Program-made: the position numbers and the translations under genes
Shown here: positions 35,062 through 46,077 of the stretch, one piece after another
How the letters are laid out: each line of letters starts with the position of its first letter
Position numbering within the stretch: the stretch's first letter is position 1
From: Tenrec ecaudatus
Taxonomy: Eukaryota; Chordata; Mammalia; Afrosoricida; Tenrecidae
Direction: 5' to 3'
Length of the DNA stretch: 64,000 nucleotides
Assembly: GCF_050624435.1 (NCBI RefSeq)
Contig: NW_027457749.1
Location: forward strand, 992,001-1,056,000
Notes under the pieces: model-generated
What the model saw: only the letters and a program-made list of their open reading frames with translations
The model's database searches: none
Told to the model about the DNA's origin: nothing

Positions 35062-36452
35062 GCTAGGGCACCCCTAGGCTTAGGCTAGGGCACCCCTTGG
35101 CTTAGGCTAGGGCACCCCTAGGCTTAGGCTATCGTACCCCTAGGCATTGGCTAGGTCACCCCTAGGCTTAGGCTAGGGCACCCCTAGGCTTAAGCTAAGG
35201 CTAGGGCTCCCCTAGCCTAAGGCTAAGGCACCTCTAGGCTTAGGCTAGGGCACCCCTAGGCTTGGGCTAGGGCACCCCAAGGCTTAGGATAAGGCTAGGG
35301 CTCCCCGAGCCTAAGGCTAGGGCACCCCTAGGCTTAGGCTAGGGCTCCCCTAAGCTTAGGCTAGGGCACCCCTAGGCTTGGGCTAGGGCACCCCAAGGCT
35401 TAGGATAGGGCTAGGGCTCCCCGAGCCTAAGGCTAGGGCACCCCTACGCTTAGGCCAGGGCACCCCTAGGCTTAGGCTAAGGCTAGGGCTCCCCTAGCCT
35501 AAGGCTAGGGCACCCCTAGGCTTAGGATAGGGCACCCCTAGGCTTGGGCTAAAGCTAGGGCTCCCCTAGCCTAAGGTGAGGGCATCCCTAGGCTTAGGCT
35601 AGGGCACCCCTAGGCTTAGTCTACGGCACCCCTAGGCTTAGGGTAGGGCACCCCCAGGCTTAGGGTAGGGCACCCCTAGGCTTAGGCTAGGGCACCCCTA
35701 GAATTAGCCTAAGGCTAGGGATCCCCTAGCCTAAGGTTAGGGCACCCCTAGGCTTAAGCGAGGGCACCCATAGGCTTAGGCTAGGGCACCCGTAGGCTTA
35801 GACTAAATATTATGGCTTGACTAGTCTATGGCTAGGGCACCCTTAGGCTTAGGCTAGGGCACTCCTAGGCTTAGGTTAAGGCTAGGGCTCCCCTAGCCTA
35901 AGGCTAGGGCACCTCTAGGCTTAGGCTAGGGCACCCCTAGGCTTAGACTAAGGCTACGGCTCGACTAGCCTAAGGCTTGGGCAACCCTAGGCTTAGGCTA
36001 GTGCACCCCTAGGCTTAGGGTACGGCACCCCTAGGCTTAGGCTAAGTCTAGAGCTCCCCTAGCCTAAGGCTAGGGCACCTCTAGGCTAAGGATAGGGCAC
36101 CCCTAGGCTTAGGCTACGGCACCCCTAGGCTTAGGCTAGGGCACCTCTAGGCTTAGGTTAAGGTTAGGGCTCCCATAGCCTAAGGCTAGGACACCCCTAG
36201 GCTTAGGCTAGGGCACCCCTAGGCTTAGGCAAGGGTACCCCTAGGCTTAGGCTAAGGCTAAGGCTCCCCTAGCCTAAGGCTAGGGCACCCCTAGCCTATG
36301 GCTAGGGCACCCCTAGGCTTAGGCTAGGGCACCCCTAGGCTTAGGCTACGGCACCCCTAGGCTTAGGCTAGGGCACGCCTAGGCTTAGGCAAGGCACCCC
36401 TCAGCTTGGGCTAAGGCTAGGGCTCCCCTATCCTAAGGCTAGGGCACCCCTA
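31925..36452. repeat. ~4.5-kb tandem duplication, copy 1
   Basis: Overlaps the right part of the 7,681-bp copy 2. It repeats at 36453-41517: CTAGACTTAGG near 31945 and 36473, CAATAGG at 32102 and 36630, TATCGTACCC at 32188 and 36716 and at 33391 and 37919, all 4,528 apart. Further right the spacing becomes 5,043 (33949/38992) and 5,065 (35130/40195, 35805/40870). The right edge is near 36452, after the CCCTATCCTAAGG unit at 36429. Confidence 0.88.
35805..35815. other. AAATATTATGG divergent junction unit, first copy
   Basis: The only clearly AT-rich excursion in the array: the usual CTAAGGCTATGG at an A'-B junction reads CTAAATATTATGG, followed by a CTCGACTAG-type B unit (here CTTGACTAG). Identical forms are at 38754, 40870 and 63918, so it is a clean tag for this higher-order block. 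Confidence 0.85.
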
Positions 36453-39400
36453 GGCTTAGGCTAGGGCACCCCTAGACTTAGGCTAGGGCACCCCTAGGCT
36501 TAGGCGAGGGCACCCCTAGGCTTAGGCTAGGGCACCCCTAGGCTTAGGCTAAGGCTAGGGCTCCCGTAACCTAAGGCTAGGGCACCCCTAGGCTTAGGCT
36601 AGGGCACCCCTAGGCTTAGGCTAGGGCACCAATAGGTTTATGCTTAGGCTAGGGCTCCCCTAGCCTAAGGCTAGGGCACCCTTACGCTTAGGCTTGGGCA
36701 CCCCTAGGCTTAGGCTATCGTACCCCTAGGCTTTGGCAAGGTCACCCCTAGGCTTAGGCTAGGGCACCCCTAGGCTTGGGCTAGGGCACCCCAAGGCTTA
36801 GGATAAGGCTAGGGCTCCCCGAGCCTAAGGCTAGGGCACCCCTAGGCTTAGGCTAGGGCTCCCCTAAACTTAGGCTAGGGCACGCCTAGGCTTAGGCTAG
36901 GGCACCCCTAGGCTTAGGCTAAGGCTAGGGCTCCCCTAGCCTAAGGCTAGGGCACCCCTAGGCTTAGTTAGGAAACCCTAAGGCTTAGGCTAGGGCACCC
37001 CTAGGCTTAGGCTAAGGCTAGGGCTCCCCTAGCCTAAGGCTAGGGCACCCCTAGGCTTAGGCTAGGGCACACCTAGGCTTAGGCTAGGGCACCCCTAGGC
37101 TTAAGCTAAGGCTAGGGCTCCCCTAACCTCAGGCTAGGGCACCCCTATGCTTAGGCTATGGCACCCCTAGGCTTAGGCTAGGGCACCCCAAGGCTTAGGC
37201 TAAGGGTAGGGCTTCCCTAGCCTAAAGCTAGGGAACCCCTACGCTTAGGCTAGAGCACACCTAGGCTTAGGGTAGGACACCCCTAGGCTTAGGCTAAGGT
37301 TAGGGCTCCCCTAGCCTAAGGTTAGGGCACCCCTAGGCTTAGGATTGGGCACTCCAAGGCTTAGGCTAGGGCACCCCTAGGCTTAGGCTATGTCACTCCT
37401 AGATTTAGGCTAGGTATCCCCTAGGCTTAGGCTAAGGCTAGGGCTCCCCTAGCCCAATTCTAGGGCACCCCTAGGTTTAGGCTAAGGTACCCCTAGAATT
37501 AGCCTAAGGCTATGGATCCCCTAGCCTAAGGTTAGGGCACGCCTAGGCTTAGGCTAGGGGAATGCTAGGCTTAGGCTAGGGCACCCCTAGGCTTAGGCTA
37601 GGGCACCTCTAGGCTTAGGCTAGGACACCCCTAGGCTTAGGCTAGGGCACCCCTAGGCTTAGGGTAGGGAACCCCTAGGCTTAGGCTAAAGCTAGGGCTC
37701 CCCTAGCCTAAGGCTAGGGCATCCCTAGGCTTAGGCTAGGGCACCCCTAGACTTAGGCTAGGGCACCCCTAGCCTTGGGCGAGGGCACCCCTAGGCTTAG
37801 GCTAGGGCACCCCTAGGCTTAGGCTAAGGCTAGGGCTCCCGTAGCCTAAGGCTAGGGCACCCCTAGGCTTAGGCTAGGGCACCCCTTGGCTTAGGCTAGG
37901 GCACCCCTAGGCTTAGGCTATCGTACCCCTAGGCTTTGGCTAGGTCACCCCTAGGCTTAGGCTAGGGCACCCCTAGGCTTAAGCTAAGGCTAGGGCTCCC
38001 CTAGCCTAAGGCTAAGGCACCTTTAGGCTTAGGCTAGGGCACCCCTAGGCTTGGGCTAGGGCACCCCAAGGCTTAGGATAAGGCTAGGGCTCCCCGAGCC
38101 TAAGGCTAGGGCACCCCTAGGCTTAGGCTAGGGCTCCCCTAAGCTTAGGCTAGGGCACCCCTAGGCTTGGGCTAGGGCACCCCAAGGCTTAGGATAGGGC
38201 TAGGGCTCCCCGAGCCTAAGGCTAGGGCACCCCTACGCTTAGGCCAGGGCACCCCTAGGCTTAGGCTAAGGCTAGGGCTTCCCTAGCCTAAGGCTAGGGC
38301 ACCCCTAGGCTTAGGATAGGGCACCCCTAGGCTTAGGCTTGGGCACCCCTAGGTTTAAGCTAAGGCTAGGGTTTCCCTAGCCTAAGGCTAGCGAACCCCT
38401 AGGGTTAGGCTAGGGCACCCCTAGGCTTAGGCTAGGGCACACCTAGGCTTAGGCTAGGGTACACCTAGGCTTAGACTAGGGCACCCCAAGGCTTGGGCTA
38501 AAGCTAGGGCTCCCCTAGCCTAAGGTGAGGGCATCCCTAGGCTTAGGCTAGGGCACCCCTAGGCTTAGTCTACGGCACCCCTAGGCTTAGGGTAGGGCAC
38601 CCCTAGGCTTAGGCTAGGGCACCCCTAGGCTTAGGCTAGGGCACCCCTAGAATTAGCCTAAGGCTAGGGATCCCCTAGCCTAAGGTTAGGGCACCCCTAG
38701 GCTTAAGCGAGGGCACCCATAGGCTTAGGCTAGGGCACCCGTAGGCTTAGACTAAATATTATGGCTCGACTAGCCTATGGCTAGGGCACCCTTAGGCTTA
38801 GGCTAGGGCACTCCTAGGCTTAGGCTAAGGCTAGGGCTCCCCTAGCCTAAGGCTAGGGCACCTCTAGGCTTAGGCTAGGGCACCCCTAGGCTTAGGCTAG
38901 GGCACCAATAGGTTTATGCTTAGGCTAGGGCTCCCCTAGCCTAAGGCTAGGGCACCCTTACGCTTAGGCTTGGGCACCCCTAGGCTTAGGCTATCGTACC
39001 CCTAGGCTTTGGCAAGGTCACCCCTAGGCTTAGGCTAGGGCACCCCTAGGCTTGGGCTAGGGCACCCCAAGGCTTAGGATAAGGCTAGGGCTCCCCGAGC
39101 CTAAGTCTAGGGCACCCCTAGGCTTAGGCTAGGGCTCCCCTAAGCTTAGGCTAGGGCACGCCTAGGCTTAGGCTAGGGCACACCTAGGCTTAGGCTAAGG
39201 CTAGGGCTCCCCTAGCCTAAGGCTAGGGCACCCCTAGGCTTAGTTAGGAAACCCTAAGGCTTAGGCTAGGGCACCCCTAGGCTTAGGCTAAGGCTAGGGC
39301 TCCCCTAGCCTAAGGCTAGGGCACCCCTAGGCTTAGGCTAGGGCACACCTAGGCTTAGGCTAGGGCACCCCTAGGCTTAAGCTAAGGCTAGGGCTCCCCT

Positions 39401-41517
39401 AACCTAAGGCTAGGGCACCCCTATGCTTAGGCTATGGCACCCCTAGGCTTAGGCTAGGGCACCCCAAGGCTTAGGCTAAGGGTAGGGCTTCCCTAGCCTA
39501 AAGCTAGGGAACCCCTACGCTTAGGCTAGAGCACACCTAGGCTTAGGGTAGGACACCCCTAGGCTTAGGCTAAGGTTAGGGCTCCCCTAGCCTAAGGTTA
39601 GGGCACCCCTAGGCTTAGGATTGGGCACTCCAAGGCTTAGGCTAGGGCACCCCTAGGCTTAGGCTATGTCACCCCTAGATTTAGGCTAGGTATCCCCTAG
39701 GCTTAGGCTAAGGCTAGGGCTCCCCTAGCCCAATTCTAGGGCACCCCTAGGTTTAGGCTAAGGTACCCCTAGAATTAGCCTAAGGCTATGGATCCCCTAG
39801 CCTAAGGTTAGGGCACCCCTAGGCTTAGGCTAGGGGAACGCTAGGCTTAGGCTAGGGCACCCCTAGGCTTAGGCTAGGGCACCTCTAGGCTTAGGCTAGG
39901 ACACCCCTAGGCTTAGGCTAGGGCACCCCTAGGCTTAGGGTAGGGAACCCCTAGGCTTAGGCTAAAGCTAGGGCTCCCCTAGCCTAAGGCTAGGGCATCC
40001 CTAGGCTTAGGCTAGGGCACCCCTAGACTTAGGCTAGGGCACCCCTAGCCTTGGGCGAGGGCACCCCTAGGCTTAGGCTAGGGCACCCCTAGGCTTAGGC
40101 TAAGGCTAGGGCTCCCGTAGCCTAAGGCTAGGGCACCCCTAGGCTTAGGCTAGGGCACCCCTTGGCTTAGGCTAGGGCACCCCTAGGCTTAGGCTATCGT
40201 ACCCCTAGGCTTTGGCTAGGTCACCCCTAGGCTTAGGCTAGGGCACCCCTAGGCTTAAGCTAAGGCTAGGGCTCCCCTAGCCTAAGGCTAAGGCACCTCT
40301 AGGCTTAGGCTAGGGCACCCCTAGGCTTGGGCTAGGGCACCCCAAGGCTTAGGATAAGGCTAGGGCTCCCCGAGCCTAAGGCTAGGGCACCCCTAGGCTT
40401 AGGCTAGGGCTCCCCTAAGCTTAGGCTAGGGCACCCCTAGGCTTGGGCTAGGGCACCCCAAGGCTTAGGATAGGGCTAGGGCTCCCCGAGCCTAAGGCTA
40501 GGGCACCCCTACGCTTAGGCCAGGGCACCCCTAGGCTTAGGCTAAGGCTAGGGCTCCCCTAGCCTAAGGCTAGGGCACCCCTAGGCTTAGGATAGGGCAC
40601 CCCTAGGCTTGGGCTAAAGCTAGGGCTCCCCTAGCCTAAGGTGAGGGCATCCCTAGGCTTAGGCTAGGGCACCCCTAGGCTTAGTCTACGGCACCCCTAG
40701 GCTTAGGGTAGGGCACCCCTAGGCTTAGGCTAGGGCACCCCTAGGCTTAGGCTAGGGCACCCCTAGAATTAGCCTAAGGCTAGGGATCCCCTAGCCTAAG
40801 GTTAGGGCACCCCTAGGCTTAAGCGAGGGCACCCATAGGCTTAGGCTAGGGCACCCGTAGGCTTAGACTAAATATTATGGCTCGACTAGTCTATGGCTAG
40901 GGCACCCTTAGGCTTAGGCTAGGGCACTCCTAGGCTTAGGCTAAGGCTAGGGCTCCCCTAGCCTAAGGCTAGGGCACCTCTAGGCTTAGGCTAGGGCACC
41001 CCTAGGCTTAGACTAAGGCTACGGCTCGACTAGCCTAAGGCTTGGGCAACCCTAGGCTTAGGCTAGTGCACCCCTAGGCTTAGGGTACGGCACCCCTAGG
41101 CTTAGGCTAAGTCTAGAGCTCCCCTAGCCTAAGGCTAGGGCACCTCTAGGCTAAGGATAGGGCACCCCTAGGCTTAGGCTACGGCACCCCTAGGCTTAGG
41201 CTAGGGCACCTCTAGGCTTAGGTTAAGGTTAGGGCTCCCATAGCCTAAGGCTAGGACACCCCTAGGCTTAGGCTAGGGCACCCCTAGGCTTAGGCAAGGG
41301 TACCCCTAGGCTTAGGCTAAGGCTAAGGCTCCCCTAGCCTAAGGCTAGGGCACCCCTAGCCTATGGCTAGGGCACCCCTAGGCTTAGGCTAGGGCACCCC
41401 TAGGCTTAGGCTACGGCACCCCTAGGCTTAGGCTAGGGCACGCCTAGGCTTAGGCAAGGCACCCCTCAGCTTGGGCTAAGGCTAGGGCTCCCCTATCCTA
41501 AGTCTAGGGCACCCCTA
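36453..41517. repeat. ~5.07-kb tandem duplication, copy 2 (chimeric)
   Basis: Second copy of 31925-36452, but about 0.54 kb longer. Between 37919 and 38906 it carries, after the TATCGTACCC unit, a segment like 35130-35880 (including AAATATTATGG at 38754) joined to the stretch with the GGTTTCCC and GCTAGCGAAC units. It then re-enters the 33863-type sub-unit at CAATAGG (38906). So the tag AAATATT occurs twice here (38754, 40870) and once in copy 1. Confidence 0.87.
36630..38905. repeat. Enlarged (2,276-bp) version of the 1,761-bp sub-unit
   Basis: CAATAGGTTTATGC to the next CAATAGGTTTATGC measures 2,276 bp here against 1,761 bp at 24421 and 32102, an excess of 515 bp. The excess is array from the neighbouring block type, inserted in register. 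Confidence 0.82.
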
Positions 41518-43390
41518 GGCTTAGTCTAGGGCACCCCTAAGCTTAAGCTAGGGCACCCCTAGAATTAGCCTAAGGCTAGGGATCCCCTAGCCTAAGGTTA
41601 GGGCACCCCTAGGCTTAGGCTAGGGCACCCCTAGGCTTAAGCTAGGGCACCCCTAGGCTTAGGCTAAGGCTAGAGCTCCCCTAGCCTAAGGCTAGGGCAC
41701 CTCTAGGCTTAGGCTAGGGCACCCCTAGGCTTAGGCTAGGCCACCCCTAGGCTTAGGCTAGGGCACCCCTAGGCTTAGGCTAAGGTAGGGCTCCCCTAGC
41801 CTAAGGATAGGGCTTCCCTAGGCTTAGGCTAGGGCACCCCTAGGCTTAGGCTAGGGCACCCCTAGGCTGAGGTTAAGGTTAGGGCTCCCCTTGCCTAAGG
41901 CTAGGACACCCCTAGGCTTAGGCTAGGGCACCGCTAGGCTTAGGCTAGGGCACCCCTAGGCTTAGGCTAGGGCACCCCTAGGCTGAGGTTAAGGTTAGGG
42001 CTCCCCTAGCCTAAGGCTAGGGCACCCCTAGCCTAAGGCTAGGTCACCCCTAGGCTTAGGCTAGGGAACCCCTAGGCTTAGGCTAAGGCTAGGGCTCCCC
42101 TAGACTAAGGCTAGGGCACCACTATCCTAAGGCTAGGGAAACCCTAGGCTTAGGCTAGGGCACACCTAAGATTAGGCTAAGGCTAGGGCTCCCATAGCCC
42201 AAGGCTAGGGCACACCTAGGCTTAGGCTAGGGCACCCCTAGGCTTAGGCTAGGGCACCCCTAGGCTTAGGCTAGGGCACCCCTAGGCTTAGGCTAAGGCT
42301 AGGGCTCCCATAGCCTAAGGGTAGGGCACCCCTAGGCTTAGCCTAGGGCACCCCTAGCTTAGGCTAAGGGTAGGGCACCCCTAGGCTTCAGCTAGGGCAC
42401 CCCTAGGCTTAGGCTAGGGCACCCCTAGGCTTAGGGTAAGGCTAGAGCTCCCCTAGCCTAAGACTAGGGCACCTCTACGCTTAGGCTACGGCACCCCTAG
42501 GCTTAGGCTAAAGCTAGGGCTCCCCTAGCCCAAGCTAGGGCATCCCTAGGCTTAGGCTAGTGCACCCCTAGGCTTAGGCTAGGGCACCTCTAGGGTTAGG
42601 TTAAGCTTAGGGCTCCCCTAGCCTAAGGCTACGACACCTCTAGGCTTAGGATAGGGCACCCCTAAGCTTTTGCTAGGGCACTCCTAGGCTTAGGCTAAGG
42701 CTAGAGCTCCCATAGTCTAAGGCTAGGGCATCCCTAGGCTTAGGCTAGGGCACCCGTTGGCTTAGGCTAGGGCCCCCCTAAGCTTAGGCTAGGGCACCCC
42801 TAGGCTTAGGCTAAGGCTAGGGCTCCCCTAGCCTAAGGCTAGGGCACCCCTAGGCTTAGGCTAGGGCACCCCTAGGCTTAGGCTAGGGCACCCATAGGCT
42901 TAGGCTAGGGCACATAGGCTTAAGCTAAGGCTAGGGCTCCCCTAGCCTAAGGCTAGGGCACCCCTTGGCTTAGGCTAGGGTACCCCTAGGCTTAGAGTAG
43001 GGCACCCCTAGGCTTAAGCTAAGGCTAGGGCTCCCCTAACCTAAGGCTAGGGCACCCTTAGGCTTAGGCTAGAGCACCCCAGGCTTAGGCTAGGGCACCC
43101 CTAGGCTTGGGCTAAGGCTAGGGCTCCCCTAGCCTAAGGCTAGGGCACGCCTAGGCTTAGGCTAGGGCACCCCTAGGCTTAGGCTACGGCACCCCTAGGC
43201 TTAGGCTACGGCACCCCTAGGCTTAGGCTAGGGCCCCCTAGGCTTAGGCTAGGGCACCACTAGGCTTAGGCTAAGGCTAGGGCTCCCCTACCCTAAGGCT
43301 AGGGAACCCCTACCCTTAGGCTAGGGCACCCCAAGGCTTAGGCTAGGGCACCCCTAGCCTTGGGCTAGGGCTAGGGCTTCCCTAGCCTAA
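41518..43390. repeat. Mixed array related to 50.8-52.1 kb
   Basis: Unit order resembles that of 50.8-52.0 kb with more differences: CCACTATCCTAAGG at 42120, again near 50777 and 52900; GGGCCCCCCTAAGC near 42771 and 51389; GCCTTGGGCTAGGG at 43357 and 51968 (8,611 apart). I infer an older copy of that block. Confidence 0.7.
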
Positions 43391-44782
43391 GGCTAGGGCT
43401 CCCCTAGGCTTAGGCAAGGGCACCCCTAGGCTTAGGCTATGGCTAGGGCTCCCCTAACCTAAGGCTAGGGCACCTCTAGGCTTAGGCTAGGGCACCCCTA
43501 GGCTTAAATTAAGGCTACGGCTCGACTAGCCTAAGGCTCGGGCACCCCTTGGCTTAGGCTAGGGCACCCCTAGGCTTAGGCTAAGGTTAGAGCTCCCCTA
43601 CCCTAAGGCTTGGGCACCTCTAGGCTTAGGCTAGGGCATCCCTAAGCTTAGGCTAGGGCACCCGTAGGCTTACGCTAGGGCACCCCTAGGCTTAAGCTAA
43701 TGCTAGGGCTCCCCTAGCCTAAGGTTAGGGAACCCCTCCCCTTAGGCTAGGGCACCCCTAGGCTTAGGCTAGGGCACCCCTAGCCTTGGGCTAAGGCTAG
43801 GGCTCCCCTAGCATAAGGCTAGGGCACCCCTAGGCTTAGGCTAGGGCACCCCTAGGCTTAGGCTACGGCACCCCTAGGCTTAGGCTATGGTACCCCTAGG
43901 CTTAGGCCAGGGCACTCCTAGGCTTAGCCTAAGGCTCCGGCTCGACTAGCCTAAGGCTAGGGCAACCCTAGGCTTAGGCTAGGGCACCCCTATGCTTAGA
44001 CTAAGGCTATGGCTCGACTAGCGTAAGGCTAGGGCACACCTAGGCTTAGGCTAGGGCACCACTAGGCTTAGGCTAAGGCTAGGACTCCCCTAGCCTAAGA
44101 CTAGGGCACCTCGAGGCTTAGGCAAGGGCAACCCTATGCTTAGACTAAGGCTACGGCTCGACTAGCCTAAGGCTAGGGCACCCCTATGCTTAGACTAAGG
44201 CTATGGCTCGACTAGCGTAAGGCTAGGGCACACCTAGGCTTAGGCTAGGGCACCACTAGGCTTAGGCTAAGGCTAGAACTCCCCTAGCCTAAGACTAGGG
44301 CACCCATAGGCTTAGGCTAGGGCACCCCTATGCTTAGACTAAGGCTACGGCTCGACTAGCCTAAGGCTAGGGCACCCCTAGGCTTAGGCTAGGGCACCCC
44401 TAGGCTTAGGCTAGGGCACCCCTAGGCTTAAGTTGGGCACCCCTAGGCTTAGGCTAAGGCTAGTGCTCCCCTAGCCTAAGGACAGGGCATCCCTAGGCTT
44501 AGGCTAGGGCACCCCTACGCTTAGGCTAGGGCACCACTAGGCTGAGGTTAAGGTTAGGGCTCCCCTAGCCTAAGGCTAGGACACCCCTAGGCTTAGGCTA
44601 GGGCACCCCTAGGCTTAGGCTAGGGTACCCCTAGCTTATGCTAAGGCTAGGGCACCCCTAGCCTAAGGCTAGGGCACCCTTAGCGTAAGGCTAGGGCACC
44701 CCTAGGCTTAGGCTAGGGCACCCCTAGGCTTAGGCTAAGGCTAGGGCTCCCATAGCCCAAGGCTAGGGCATCACTAGCCTAA
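43391..44782. repeat. 1.39-kb tandem duplication, copy 1
   Basis: Starts at GGCTAGGGCTCCCCTAGG (43391; again at 44783, 1,392 apart). CTCCGGCTCGACTAG at 43935 recurs at 45255 (1,320 apart), so the second copy lacks 72 bp (22+28+22, one A-A'-B set) present here near 43.54-43.61 kb. Rich in the CpG-bearing GGCTCGACTAG B variant. Confidence 0.8.
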
Positions 44783-46077
44783 GGCTAGGGCTCCCCTAGG
44801 CTTAGGCAAGGGCACCCCTAGGCTTAGGCTATGGCTAGGGCTCCCCTAACCTAAGGCTAGGGCACCTCTAGGCTTAGGCTAGGGCACCCCTAGGCTTAAA
44901 CTAAGGCTACGGCTCGACTAGCCTAAGGCTTGGGCACCTCTAGGCTTAGGCTAGGGCACGCCTAAGCTTAGGCTAGGGCACCCGTAGGCTTAGGCTAGGG
45001 CACCCCTAGGCTTAAGCTAATGCTAGGGATCCCCTAGCCTAAGGCTAGGGAACCCCTACCCTTAGGCTAGGGCACCCCTAGGCTTAGGCTAGGGCACCCC
45101 TAGGCTTGGGCTAAGGCTAGGGCTCCCCTAGCATAAAGCTAGGGCACCCCTAGGCTTAGGCTAGGGCACCCCTAGGCTTAGGCTACGGCACCCCTAGGCT
45201 TAGGCTAGGGTACCTCTAGGCTTAGGCCAGGGCACCCCTAGGCTTAGCCTAAGGCTCCGGCTCGACTAGCCTAAGGCTAGGGCAACCCTAGGCTTAGGCT
45301 AGGGCACCCCTAGGCTTAGGCTAGGGCATCCCTAGGCTTAGGCTACGGCTAGGGTTCCCCTAGCACAAGGCTAGGACACCCCTAGGCTTAAGCTAGGGCA
45401 CCCCTAGGCTTAGACTAAGGCTATGTCTCGACTAGCCTAAGGCTAGGGCACACCTAGGCTTAGGCTAGGGCACCCCTAGGCTTAGGCTAAGGCTAGGACT
45501 CCCCTAGCCTAAGACTAGGGCACCTCGAGGCTTAGGCAAGGGCATCCCTAGGCTTAGACTAAGGCTACGGCTCGACTAGCCTAAGGCTAGGGCACCCCTA
45601 GGCTTAGGCTAGGGCAACCCTAGGCTTAGGATAGGGCACCCCTAGGCTTAGGCTAAGGCTAGAGCTCCCCTAGCCTAATACTAGGGCACCTCTAGGCTTA
45701 TGCTAGGGCACCCCTAGGCTTAGGCTAGGGCACCCCTAGGCTTAGGTTAAGCTTAGGGCTCCCCTAGCCTAAGGCTAGGACACCCCTAGGCTTAGGATAG
45801 GGCACCCCTAGGCTTAGGCTAGGGTACCCCTAGGCTTAGGCTAAGGCTAGGGCTCCCCTAGCCTAAGGCTAGGGCACCCCTAGCCTAAGGCTAGGGCACC
45901 CCTAGGCTTAGGCTAGGGCAGAACTAGGCTTAGGCTAAGGCTAGGGCTCCCATAGCCCAAGGCTAGGGCACCCGTAGGCTTAGGCTAGGGCACCCCTAGG
46001 CTTACGCTAGGGCACCCCTAGGCTTAGGCTAAGGCTAGGGCTCCCATAGCCTAAGGCTAGGGCATCCCTAGGCTTAG
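44783..46077. repeat. ~1.3-kb tandem duplication, copy 2
   Basis: Second copy of 43391-44782, 72 bp shorter near its start and drifting apart after about 45.6 kb. It is also the source type for 54.6-55.6 kb: CTCCGG at 45255 and 54623, and GCACAAGG at 45363 and 54731, are both 9,368 apart. Confidence 0.75.

Noticed and set aside
35800..35820. TATA-like promoter at AAATATTATGG
   Set aside because: It is one altered unit carried in four copies by segment duplication, with no gene nearby and no other promoter element.
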